NCBI RefSeq assembly: GCF_943913695.1
Contig: NZ_CALTZE010000070.1
Coordinates: forward strand, 1 to 20,983
Direction of reading: 5' to 3'
Length of the DNA stretch: 20,983 nt
Source of the DNA: an uncultured Marmoricola sp.
Lineage (GTDB): Bacteria > Actinomycetota > Actinomycetes > Propionibacteriales > Nocardioidaceae
Shown here in pieces: positions 8,565-15,782 of the stretch (position 1 is the stretch's first letter; the number at the start of each line of letters is the position of its first letter). Made by a program: the position numbers and the translations under genes. Under the pieces are notes generated by a model that searched no databases, was not told the DNA's origin, and saw only the letters and a program-made list of their open reading frames with translations.

Positions 8565-9655
8565 GCGCCGAGGGTAGTCCCGCGCCACACCGGCCCCAGA
8601 GGCAGCCGGACGTCGCCCCAGCGCCGCTCCAGCGCGACGTGCAGCCGGCCGGCGAACTCGGGCAGCGCCTCGAGGCCGGGCGGCGACGTCGTCGCGGCCG
8701 CCCGGGCGAGACGGTGCATCACCATGGCCCGCCGTGCCGGCACCTCGGGCCGGTCGTCGGCGTGACGCCCGAGGTCGTCCACCGGCTCCAGGGCGCGAGG
8801 CAGCAACCAGCCGGGGCTCACCACCGACCAGACCAGCGTCGCGAGGGCCAGCTCCTCGCGGAACCCAGGCCCGGCGCCGGTGGCCTGCGCGTAGCGCTCG
8901 ACCGCGGCGTCGGCCAGGTCCTCGGGCAGCGCCCAGGAGCACCAGCAGCTCGGCCACGGCACGCTCAGGTAGGCCAGGTCCCATGCCGGGTGGAGCAGCT
9001 GGGCGCCCTCCAGGTCCAGCAGCTGGAGCCGGCCACCGGTGTCGACGTTGTTGTCGGGACAGACATCGCCGGGCGAGATCACCAGCTGTCCGGAGAGCCG
9101 GCCGGGCACCGAGCGCAGCGCCGCGATTACGTCGTCGAGCCCGTCGATGCCGAGCCCGGGCAGGGTCTCGGCATAGCGCTCGGCTGCGGTGCCGGGCTGT
9201 TCCTCGAGGTCGGCCCGCGCCGTCGCCCCACGGCGTACGACGGCGCGCTCGAAGGCCGCCGTCCGCTCCGGGGTCGCGGCGGTGTGCAGCCGCGCCAGGG
9301 CGTCGACCCAGCCGAGCAGCCGACGGCGTGCCAGGGACGGGGCCGCTCCGAGCAGGGCGTCGGCGAGGTGGCCGCCGGTGCCGAGGTCCTCCATCACGAT
9401 CAGCCGTCGCGCGTCGTCGTGGGCGACCAGGTCCGGCACGGTGCCGGTGCCGGTGAGCACCTCCAGCGCGGAGCACTCGCGGGCGTAGCCGGCCGCCTCC
9501 TCCTCGCGGTGCACCTTCACCACGTAGGACCGCTCGCCTGCCCGCACCCGCCACACCACGGTGCGGCTGCTGCCGCCGAGGTCGGCCGCGGGGCCGGGCT
9601 CCTGGCCCAGCAGGTCCGCGACCGCGGGGCGCACCTGCTCCCAGCTCGGCTCCAC
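8561..9655 (-). CDS. Aminoglycoside phosphotransferase-fold small-molecule kinase
   Basis: The 364-residue protein has an APH/choline-kinase fold: N-lobe lysine in SYVVKVHR (Lys47), IVMEDLG hinge region (86-92), DALARLH (118-124), a catalytic loop SPGDVCPDNN (194-203) and LLDLEGA (212-218) for metal binding. The catalytic Asp197 and Asn202 are kept, but the usual His of HxDxxxxN is Pro195. GTG 9655 is the earliest possible start because an in-frame TAG lies four codons upstream. There is no clear ribosome binding site; a TAGGGT box ends seven bases before the start, suggesting a leaderless mRNA. Its stop overlaps the ilvD start. The substrate is unknown; drug resistance is not implied. Confidence 0.82.
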   Translation of the reverse strand: MEPSWEQVRPAVADLLGQEPGPAADLGGSSRTVVWRVRAGERSYVVKVHREEEAAGYARECSALEVLTGTGTVPDLVAHDDARRLIVMEDLGTGGHLADALLGAAPSLARRRLLGWVDALARLHTAATPERTAAFERAVVRRGATARADLEEQPGTAAERYAETLPGLGIDGLDDVIAALRSVPGRLSGQLVISPGDVCPDNNVDTGGRLQLLDLEGAQLLHPAWDLAYLSVPWPSCWCSWALPEDLADAAVERYAQATGAGPGFREELALATLVWSVVSPGWLLPRALEPVDDLGRHADDRPEVPARRAMVMHRLARAAATTSPPGLEALPEFAGRLHVALERRWGDVRLPLGPVWRGTTLGA

Positions 9656-9661
9656 CCCGCG

Positions 9662-9697
9662 ACCCTAGACGGCGGTGGGGGCCTTGGTCCCTACGCT
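9662..9697. promoter_or_regulatory. Back-to-back candidate leaderless promoters
   Basis: On the minus strand TAGGGT (9662-9667) is followed by exactly six bases and GTG 9655. On the plus strand TACGCT (9692-9697) is followed by exactly six bases and GTG 9704. Both fit the actinobacterial TANNNT -10 element placed so that transcription begins at the start codon. Neither gene has a Shine-Dalgarno sequence. No good -35 box is visible for either. Confidence 0.55.
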
Positions 9698-9703
9698 GGG
9701 CGC

Positions 9704-10258
9704 GTGCGCAGGCTGATCGGCGTCGCCGGGGCGCCCGGCGCGGGGAAGACGACGTACGCCGTGCGGCTCGCGCGCGAGCTGGGGGCGGCGTACCTGCCGA
9801 TGGACGGCTTCCACCTCGCCGACGCCGCCCTCGACGCCCTGGGCCTGCGGGATCGCAAGGGGGCACCGGAGACTTTCGACGCGTGGGGGTACGCCGCCCT
9901 ACTGCGGCGGGTGCGCCACGAGACCGAGCACGTGGTGTGGGCGCCGGGCTTCGAGCGCGACCTGGAGCAACCGATCGCCGGGGTGCTGGCGGTGCTCCCG
10001 GAGGCCGAGGTCGTGGTGACCGAGGGCAACTACCTGCTCCTGGACCGCCCGGAGTGGCGGGCGGTGCGCGAGCAGCTCGACGAGTGCTGCTACCTCGTCG
10101 TCGACGACACGGTGCGCCGGGCCCGGCTGGTGGCCCGTCACGTGCGCTTCGGCAAGACGCCCCAGCAGGCCGAGGCCTGGGTCGCGCGCGTCGACGACGC
10201 CAACGCCGCGCTGGTGCGGGCCTCGCGCGGGCGCGCCGACCGCATCGTCACCGCCTGA
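9704..10258 (+). CDS. P-loop nucleoside/nucleotide kinase family protein (uridine kinase / pantothenate kinase-like)
   Basis: This 184-residue cytosolic kinase has a Walker A loop GAPGAGKTT (9-17), a substrate-side motif MDGFHLAD (33-40), RKGAPETFD, PGFERDLEQPIAG and VVVTEGNYLLLD. This order is typical of the uridine kinase/phosphoribulokinase/YggC group. The exact substrate (nucleoside, sugar or pantothenate) cannot be told from sequence. The frame stays open far upstream, but GTG 9704 is where homology-like sequence begins; it sits six bases after a TACGCT -10 box, so a leaderless transcript is likely. It diverges from the APH-fold kinase and ilvD. It ends 76 bases before the glycan operon, with no obvious terminator between. 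Confidence 0.85.
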   Translation: MRRLIGVAGAPGAGKTTYAVRLARELGAAYLPMDGFHLADAALDALGLRDRKGAPETFDAWGYAALLRRVRHETEHVVWAPGFERDLEQPIAGVLAVLPEAEVVVTEGNYLLLDRPEWRAVREQLDECCYLVVDDTVRRARLVARHVRFGKTPQQAEAWVARVDDANAALVRASRGRADRIVTA

Positions 10259-10310
10259 GTCGCGGTCCGGCCCTCTCGGGCGTCGCCGTGTGACGCGCGT
10301 GTTTCGCGGA

Positions 10311-10324
10311 TGAGAGTGCTCTCA
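10311..10324. promoter_or_regulatory. LacI-family-like operator upstream of the glycan operon
   Basis: TGAGAGTGCTCTCA is a perfect 6-2-6 inverted repeat ten bases before ATG 10335. It resembles the CebR-type operator TGGGAGCGCTCCCA known from Streptomyces, with a TG instead of CG centre. A second dyad, TGAACGGTTCA (10336-10346), follows directly. No TANNNT -10 box is present between 10259 and 10334, and no regulator gene lies in the window. Confidence 0.45.
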
Positions 10325-10334
10325 CCGAGGGCTC

Positions 10335-11594
10335 ATGAACGGTTCACGGCAGGTCTCCACGGTGTTCACCATGAGCGCACTCCAGGCAGCACCGCCGATC
10401 ACACGACGTCGCGTCGCGCTGTACTCCCACGACACCCAGGGCCTGGGCCACGTGCGCCGCAACATCGAGATCGCCCGGGCGCTGCTGGCCGAGCGGCCCG
10501 ACACCGACGTGCTGCTCATCTCCGGCGCACCGGAGGCCGCGCGGCTGCCGCGACCCGACCAGGCCGGTCTCGTGGTGCTGCCGTCGGTGTCCAAGAGCCG
10601 CGCCGGCACCTACGCCGCGTCCTCGCTCGGGCTGGATCTGGAGGAGGTGCTGCGGCTGCGCGGCGCGATGGTCGCCTCGGCCGTCGAACACTTCCGCCCC
10701 GACGTGCTGGTCGTCGACAAGGAGGCGCGCGGCCTGGCCGGTGAGCTCGACGCCGCCCTCGCCGTCGCGCGCCGCACGACCGGCGCCGGGGGCCGGCGCA
10801 CCCGGCTGGTCCTGGGGCTGCGCGACGTGCTCGACGCCCCGCTCACCGCACGCCGGGAGTGGGAGACCGCGGCGACCACGCCCACGCTGCGCTCCTCCTA
10901 CGACGCGGTGTGGGTCTACGGCGACCCCCGCGTGCACGACCTGGGCGACGCGTGCGGACTGCCGCGCGACGTGCGCGCGATGATGCGCTTCACCGGCTAC
11001 CTCGCCGACGGCCGCCACCGCACCGCGCGGCCGGCGTCCGCCCTGGCCCCCGGACAGACCGACGACGCGCCGTACGTGCTGTGCCTGGTCGGCGGCGGCC
11101 AGGACGGCGTCGAGCTCGCCGACGCCTTCGCGCGCGCCCCGCTCCCCCGGGGCCACCGCGGGGTGGTCGTCACCGGCCCCTACATGCCGCCCGCCGCCCG
11201 GCGCACGCTGCGCGACCTGGCCGAGTCACGTGAGGACCTCACCGTGCTGGGCTTCGTCGACGACGCTCCCGCGCTCGTCGACGGGGCCGCCGCCGTGGTC
11301 ACCATGGGCGGCTACAACAGCGTCTGCGAGCTGCTCGCCTCGGGGCGCCCCGGACTCGTGGTGCCGCGCGTCGTCCCTCGGCTGGAGCAGGCCGTGCGCG
11401 CCGAGGAGCTCGCCCGCCGCACCCACCTCGACGCCCTGCACCCCGACGAGGCCACCGCCGCCGCGATCGGCGGCTGGCTCGCCGACGCCGTGTGCCGCGA
11501 GGGCGGCACGCACGACCTGGACCTCGGCGGGCTCTCCCGCCTGCCCGCCCTGCTCGACCAGCTCCTCGAGGAGATCGACGATGTCACCGCGTGA
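10335..11594 (+). CDS. Predicted MurG-like glycosyltransferase (COG4671 type), first gene of glycan operon
   Basis: The 419-residue GT-B protein opens its first Rossmann domain with RVALYSHDTQGLGHVRRN (26-43), the hallmark of COG4671 predicted glycosyltransferases. Its second domain has LVGGGQDG (251-258), VVVTGPYMP and the donor-binding stretch TMGGYNSVCELLASGRPGLV (323-342), as in GT28/MurG. It probably transfers a sugar from a nucleotide donor in the cytoplasm; donor and acceptor are unknown. ATG 10335 has a weak GAGGG three bases upstream. ATG 10371 (MSALQAAP) is an alternative with no ribosome site, and the bases between the two are rich in dyads, so the start is uncertain. The 3' end overlaps the next gene by 14 bases, and its Glu-Glu codons (GAGGAG) supply that gene's ribosome site. 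Confidence 0.85.
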   Translation: MNGSRQVSTVFTMSALQAAPPITRRRVALYSHDTQGLGHVRRNIEIARALLAERPDTDVLLISGAPEAARLPRPDQAGLVVLPSVSKSRAGTYAASSLGLDLEEVLRLRGAMVASAVEHFRPDVLVVDKEARGLAGELDAALAVARRTTGAGGRRTRLVLGLRDVLDAPLTARREWETAATTPTLRSSYDAVWVYGDPRVHDLGDACGLPRDVRAMMRFTGYLADGRHRTARPASALAPGQTDDAPYVLCLVGGGQDGVELADAFARAPLPRGHRGVVVTGPYMPPAARRTLRDLAESREDLTVLGFVDDAPALVDGAAAVVTMGGYNSVCELLASGRPGLVVPRVVPRLEQAVRAEELARRTHLDALHPDEATAAAIGGWLADAVCREGGTHDLDLGGLSRLPALLDQLLEEIDDVTA

Positions 11595-12816
11595 CCCCCA
11601 GCCGGCCCGGATCGGCTACGTGCTGAAGATGTATCCCCGCTTCTCCGAGACCTTCATCGTCAACGAGCTGCTGGCGGTGGAGGAGCTCGGTGCCTCGGTG
11701 CACGTCTTTTCGCTGCGGCTGCCGGTCGACGGCCGCTTCCACGAGCGGCTGGCGCAGGTGCAGGCGCCCGTCACCTACCTGCCCCACCGGCTGAAGCCGC
11801 GGGAGCTGTGGGCCCTGCTCGGTGAGCGCCGGGCCGACCTGCCGCGGCTGCCGGAGGAGCTCGACGGGCTGCTGGCGCTGCCGGTCGAGGACGCCGTCGC
11901 TGCCGTCGAGCTCGCCGCCGAGGTGCGGCGGCTGGGGCTGACCCACCTGCACGCCCACTTCGGCTCGGTCGCCACCGACGTCGCCCGGATGGCGGCGCGC
12001 CTCAGCGGCATCGGCTACAGCTTCACCGCCCACGCTAAGGACATCTTCCACGCCGAGGTGGACCGCGAGGCGCTGCGCACCAAGCTCGCCGAGGCGCGCT
12101 TCTGCGTCACCGTCAGCGACTTCAACCTCGCCCACCTGCGCGAGGAGTACGGCGCCGCCGCCGACGGCGTCGTACGCCTCTACAACGGGCTCGACCTCGA
12201 CCTGCTGCCCTACGACGACTCCGTCGCCCGCGCCGGCGTCGTGGCGGTCGGCAGGCTGGTGGAGAAGAAGGGCTTCTGCCACCTGCTCGACGCGATCGCC
12301 CTGCTGCGCGACCGCGGCCGTGTGGTGCCGCTCGACCTCGTCGGCTCCGGCCCCGAGGAGCAGCCGCTGCGGGACCAGGTGGCACGCCTGGGACTGGCCG
12401 ACCTCGTGACCTTCCACGGCCCGCTCCCCCAGGGCCGGATGCTCGAGGTGATGCGGCGCGCCGCCGTCATGGCCGCCCCCTGCGTCGTCGGCGACGACGG
12501 CAACCGCGACGGCCTGCCGACCGTGCTCCTGGAGAGCCTCGCCGTCGGCACCCCCGCCGTCAGCACCCCCGTCACCGGCATCCCCGAGGCCGTGGTCGAC
12601 GGCCGCACCGGCCTGCTCGTGCCCGAGCGCGACGCCGAGGCGCTGGCCGCGGCCCTGCTGCGCCTGCTGGACGACCCCGACGCCGCCCGCCGCCTCGCCG
12701 ACCAGGGACGCGCGCTCGTCGAGGACCGCTTCGACGTACGCCGCAACGCCGCAGAGCTGCTCGACCTGGTCTCCGCCGCCACGGCCCCGCGCGCGCTGCA
12801 GGGGGTGGGGGCATGA
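11581..12816 (+). CDS. GT4 glycosyltransferase (WcaL/AmsK-like)
   Basis: This 411-residue GT-B retaining glycosyltransferase has an N-terminal acceptor domain containing YPRFSETFIVNEL (18-30), HAHFGSVATDVAR (124-136) and FTAHAKDIF (148-156), which resembles colanic-acid WcaL/AmsK enzymes. The donor domain holds NGLD (202-205), VAVGRLVEKKGF (221-232), LVGSGPEEQPLR and the GT4 nucleotide-sugar motif RDGLPTVLLESLAVGTP (309-325, with Glu318). ATG 11581 is chosen over the longer upstream frame because GAGGAG lies seven bases before it and the protein then begins directly with IGYVLKMYPR. It overlaps the preceding gene by 14 bases and the next by four (ATGA). The likely role is adding one sugar to the operon's glycan. 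Confidence 0.9.
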   Translation: MSPRDPQPARIGYVLKMYPRFSETFIVNELLAVEELGASVHVFSLRLPVDGRFHERLAQVQAPVTYLPHRLKPRELWALLGERRADLPRLPEELDGLLALPVEDAVAAVELAAEVRRLGLTHLHAHFGSVATDVARMAARLSGIGYSFTAHAKDIFHAEVDREALRTKLAEARFCVTVSDFNLAHLREEYGAAADGVVRLYNGLDLDLLPYDDSVARAGVVAVGRLVEKKGFCHLLDAIALLRDRGRVVPLDLVGSGPEEQPLRDQVARLGLADLVTFHGPLPQGRMLEVMRRAAVMAAPCVVGDDGNRDGLPTVLLESLAVGTPAVSTPVTGIPEAVVDGRTGLLVPERDAEALAAALLRLLDDPDAARRLADQGRALVEDRFDVRRNAAELLDLVSAATAPRALQGVGA

Positions 12817-13979
12817 GGGTCGCCTACGTCTGCACCGACCCCGGCATCCCGGTCTTCGGCTCCAAGGGCGCCTCGCTGCACGTGCGCGCGGTGGTGCGCG
12901 AGCTGCGGCGGCGAGGCCACGAGGTGCACCTGGTGTGCGCCCGGCTCGGGGGCGAGGCACCGGCCGACCTGGCCGACCTGCCCCTGCACCGGCTCCCCGT
13001 CGTGCGGGCCGAGGCCACCGCGGAGCGCGAGCGCAGCGCCCGGGCCAGCGACGCGGCCGTCGGCGCCGTCCTGACCGCCCTCTCCCCCGACCTCGTCTAC
13101 GAGCGCTACGCCCTGTGGGGGCGGACCGCCACCGCCTGGGCGCAGCAGCACCGAGTGCCCAGCGTGCTGGAGGTCAACGCCCCCCTGGTCGAGGAGCAGG
13201 CCCGCCACCGCGGGCTGGTCGACCGCGCCGCCGCCGAGCAGGTGGCTCTCGACGCGCTGGCGTCCGCCGGCACCGTCGTGTGCGTCACCGACGAGGTCCG
13301 CGCCTGGGCGCAGGAGCGTTCTCCGCATCCGCGACGGGTCCACACCGTCGCCAACGGCGTCGAGACCGACCGGGTGCGCCCGCGCACCACGCCTCCCACC
13401 GCTTCCGGCGCCGAGCGCTTCACGGTCGGCTTCGTCGGCACCCTCAAGCCCTGGCACGGCGTCGACGTGCTCGTCGAGGCCGTGGGCCTGCTGGTGCGAC
13501 GGGACCCGACCTACCACCTGCTGCTGGTCGGCACCGGCCCCGAGCACCAGCGGCTGCTCGCCCAGGTCGAGCGCGCCGGGCTCGGGGGCCACGTCGAGCT
13601 CACCGGTGCGGTGAGCGCCGAGGAGGTGCCCTCGCTGCTGCACCGGATGGACGTCGCGACCGCGCCGTACCCCCACGGTGACGACTGCTACTTCTCACCT
13701 CTGAAGGTCTACGAGTACCTCGCCGCAGGGCTGCCCGTCGTGGCCAGCTCCGTCGGGGTGCTGCCCGCCCTGCTCGACCACGGTCGGCTCGGCGAGCTCG
13801 TCTCCGCCGGAGACGCCCGCGAGCTGGCCGCGGCGATCGAGCGGCTCCGCCACGACGACGTACGCCGGCTCCGGCTGCGCCGCGAGGCCCGCGCGGCCGC
13901 GGAGCACCACGACTGGAGCCACGTGGTCGGGCGCATCCTCGACCTCGGCCTGCGGGGAGCCGTCGATGTCGTCGCCTGA
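12813..13979 (+). CDS. GT4 glycosyltransferase
   Basis: This 388-residue GT-B protein begins VAYVCTDPGIPVFGSKGAS (3-21), with the glycine-rich acceptor-domain loop and GASLHVRAVVREL helix found in GT4 enzymes. The donor domain shows VANGVETDRV (179-188), VGFVGTLKPWHGVDVLVEA (205-223), LLVGTGPE (237-244) and SPLKVYEYLAAGLPVVAS (295-312, Glu301 in the family's E-x7-E region). Paired with the previous GT4 gene, it suggests at least two sequential glycosyl additions after the COG4671-like enzyme. It starts in an ATGA overlap with the upstream stop and ends in a 14-base overlap with the ABC transporter gene. Donor sugar unknown; one of the three transferases presumably uses UDP-glucuronate from the operon's dehydrogenase. 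Confidence 0.9.
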   Translation: MRVAYVCTDPGIPVFGSKGASLHVRAVVRELRRRGHEVHLVCARLGGEAPADLADLPLHRLPVVRAEATAERERSARASDAAVGAVLTALSPDLVYERYALWGRTATAWAQQHRVPSVLEVNAPLVEEQARHRGLVDRAAAEQVALDALASAGTVVCVTDEVRAWAQERSPHPRRVHTVANGVETDRVRPRTTPPTASGAERFTVGFVGTLKPWHGVDVLVEAVGLLVRRDPTYHLLLVGTGPEHQRLLAQVERAGLGGHVELTGAVSAEEVPSLLHRMDVATAPYPHGDDCYFSPLKVYEYLAAGLPVVASSVGVLPALLDHGRLGELVSAGDARELAAAIERLRHDDVRRLRLRREARAAAEHHDWSHVVGRILDLGLRGAVDVVA

Positions 13980-13981
13980 CC
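13965..13981 (+). repeat. Junction repeat, copy 1 (GT4/ABC overlap)
   Basis: Seventeen bases, GATGTCGTCGCCTGACC, identical to copy 2 at 15766-15782. It contains the start codon of the ABC gene and the stop codon of the GT4 gene, giving the ends DVVA-stop and MSSPD. The junction at 11580-11596 has a diverged version. Confidence 0.8.
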
Positions 13982-15780
13982 GCGGATCCTCCAAGCCCAG
14001 CACCCTGCGGCAGGCGCTGCCGGGGCTGCGCCGCACCGCCCACCACGTGCGGCCGCACCTGCGCGCCGAGCGTCCGCTGCTCGCCGGGGGGCTGCTCGCC
14101 CTGCTGCTCGAGGTCGCCATGCGGCTGCTCGAGCCGTGGCCGCTGAAGTTCGTCATCGACGCCGTCGTGGCCGCCAGCGGCGGCACCGCCGGCGGCAGGC
14201 CGGCCGGCCTGAGCCTCCAGCAGGTGCTGGTGCTCGCCGCTGTCGGGCTGCTCGTCATCGTGCTGCTGCGGGCGCTGGCCGCCTACCTCACCACGCTCGC
14301 CTTCGCCCTCGCCGGCAGCCGGCTGATGACCCGGGTCCGCGGCGAGGCCTTCGCCCACCTGCAGCGACTCTCGATGAGCTTCCACGACAAGGCCCGCACC
14401 GGCGACCTGGTCACCCGCATCACCAGCGACGTGGGGCGGCTCCGCGAGGTGGCGGTGACCGCCGCGCTGCCGCTCGTGGGCAACCTGCTGACGATGGTCG
14501 GCATGGTCGCCGTGGTCGCGGTGCTCGACTGGCAGCTGGCGCTGCTGATGCTGAGCGTCGTACCGATCTTCCTGCTCACCGGCGCCCGGCACAGCCGGCT
14601 CATCAACGGTGTCTCGCGCAAGCAGCGCAAGGCCGAGGGCGCGATCGCCAGCCTCGCCACCGAGAGCCTCGCCTCGATGCGCGTCGTGCAGGCCTACTCG
14701 CTGGAGGAGCGCATGCAGCGCTCCTTCGCCTCGAGCAACACCAAGACCCTCAAGGACGGCGTCCAGGCCAAGAAGCTCTCGGCCGGGCTCGAGCGCAAGA
14801 CCGACGTGCTGGTCGGCGTCGCCACGGCCCTGGTGCTCTACGTCGGCGCCCGGCGGGTGGTCGACGGGGCGCTCACCGCGGGCGAGCTCGTCGTCTTCCT
14901 CACCTATCTCAAGGCCACCTTCAAGCCGATGCGCGACCTGGCCAAGTACACCGGCCGCATCGCCCAGGCCGCGGCCTCCGGTGAGCGCCTCGTCGACCTG
15001 CTCGAGGAGCAGCCGACCGTCGTCGACACGGCGTACGCCGTGCCCGCACCGCGGCTGAGCGGCGAGCTGGCGCTGCGCGACGTCTGGCTCTCCTACGAGC
15101 CCGGCCACCCGGTGCTGCGCGGGCTCGACCTGCGCGTGCCGGCGGGCCAGCGGGTCGCCCTGGTCGGGCCCTCGGGCGCCGGCAAGTCCAGCGTCGCCGG
15201 CCTGCTCTCGCGGCTGCGCGACCCCGACCACGGGGCGGTGGCCCTCGACGGCCACGACCTCCGTCACCTCACCCTGGCCACCGTGCGCCCGCAGGTCGCG
15301 GTGGTGCTGCAGGAGAGCGTGCTCTTCGCCGCCTCGGTCCGCGACAACATCGCCTGGGGCAGCCCGGAGGCGACCGACGAGGACGTCGAGCGCGCTGCCA
15401 GGCTGGCGGGGGCCCACGACTTCGTGATGCGCCTGCCCCAGGGCTACGACACGGTGGTCGGCGAGCGCGGCGACACCCTCTCCGGCGGCCAGCGCCAGCG
15501 CATCGCGATCGCCCGCGCCGCCGTGCGCGACGCCCCGGTGGTGGTGCTCGACGAGGCGATGACCGGGCTCGACCAGGAGACCGAGCGCGAGGTCGTCGGG
15601 GCCCTGGAGCGGCTCACGGCCGGGCGCACCACCCTCGTCATCACCCACGACCTCGCGGCCGCACGCGACTGCGACCGCGTGGTCTGGATCGAGCGCGGCG
15701 TGGTGGTCGACGACGGCAGGCCCGACGAGGTGCTGGCGCGCCGGGGCGGGCTGCGGGAGGTCTCAGATGTCGTCGCCTGA
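13966..15780 (+). CDS. MsbA-type ABC exporter half-transporter (permease fused to ATPase)
   Basis: At 604 residues this has the normal length for a type IV (B-family) exporter that works as a dimer in the membrane. Hydrophobic segments lie near 36-56, 86-115, 163-187, 188-206, 279-297 and 300-315. The coupling segment SFHDKARTGDLVTRITSDV (138-156) is typical. The ATPase domain has Walker A GPSGAGKSS (401-409), Q-loop Gln449, signature LSGGQ (505-509), Walker B VVVLDE (525-530) and H-loop His561. All catalytic residues are intact. Between glycosyltransferase and kinase genes, it most likely flips or exports the glycan or glycolipid made by the operon; lipid, peptide or drug export cannot be excluded. 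It overlaps both neighbours by 14 bases. Confidence 0.93.
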   Translation: MSSPDRGSSKPSTLRQALPGLRRTAHHVRPHLRAERPLLAGGLLALLLEVAMRLLEPWPLKFVIDAVVAASGGTAGGRPAGLSLQQVLVLAAVGLLVIVLLRALAAYLTTLAFALAGSRLMTRVRGEAFAHLQRLSMSFHDKARTGDLVTRITSDVGRLREVAVTAALPLVGNLLTMVGMVAVVAVLDWQLALLMLSVVPIFLLTGARHSRLINGVSRKQRKAEGAIASLATESLASMRVVQAYSLEERMQRSFASSNTKTLKDGVQAKKLSAGLERKTDVLVGVATALVLYVGARRVVDGALTAGELVVFLTYLKATFKPMRDLAKYTGRIAQAAASGERLVDLLEEQPTVVDTAYAVPAPRLSGELALRDVWLSYEPGHPVLRGLDLRVPAGQRVALVGPSGAGKSSVAGLLSRLRDPDHGAVALDGHDLRHLTLATVRPQVAVVLQESVLFAASVRDNIAWGSPEATDEDVERAARLAGAHDFVMRLPQGYDTVVGERGDTLSGGQRQRIAIARAAVRDAPVVVLDEAMTGLDQETEREVVGALERLTAGRTTLVITHDLAAARDCDRVVWIERGVVVDDGRPDEVLARRGGLREVSDVVA

Positions 15781-15782
15781 CC
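15766..15782 (+). repeat. Junction repeat, copy 2 (ABC/kinase overlap)
   Basis: Identical to 13965-13981 over 17 bases. It again encodes DVVA-stop in the upstream frame and MSSPD in the downstream frame. The 15 bases upstream of each copy are also partly alike (both begin CTGCGGG). Confidence 0.8.

Noticed and set aside
6870..9866. A 998-codon minus-strand reading extending ilvD upstream through the kinase gene
   Set aside because: The upstream 434 codons are a shadow frame of the APH-fold kinase. The ATGA overlap and normal family length put the ilvD start at 8564.
8639..10258. Long plus-strand extension upstream of the P-loop kinase
   Set aside because: It is antisense to the APH-fold kinase. 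P-loop protein sequence begins at GTG 9704, just after a -10-like box.
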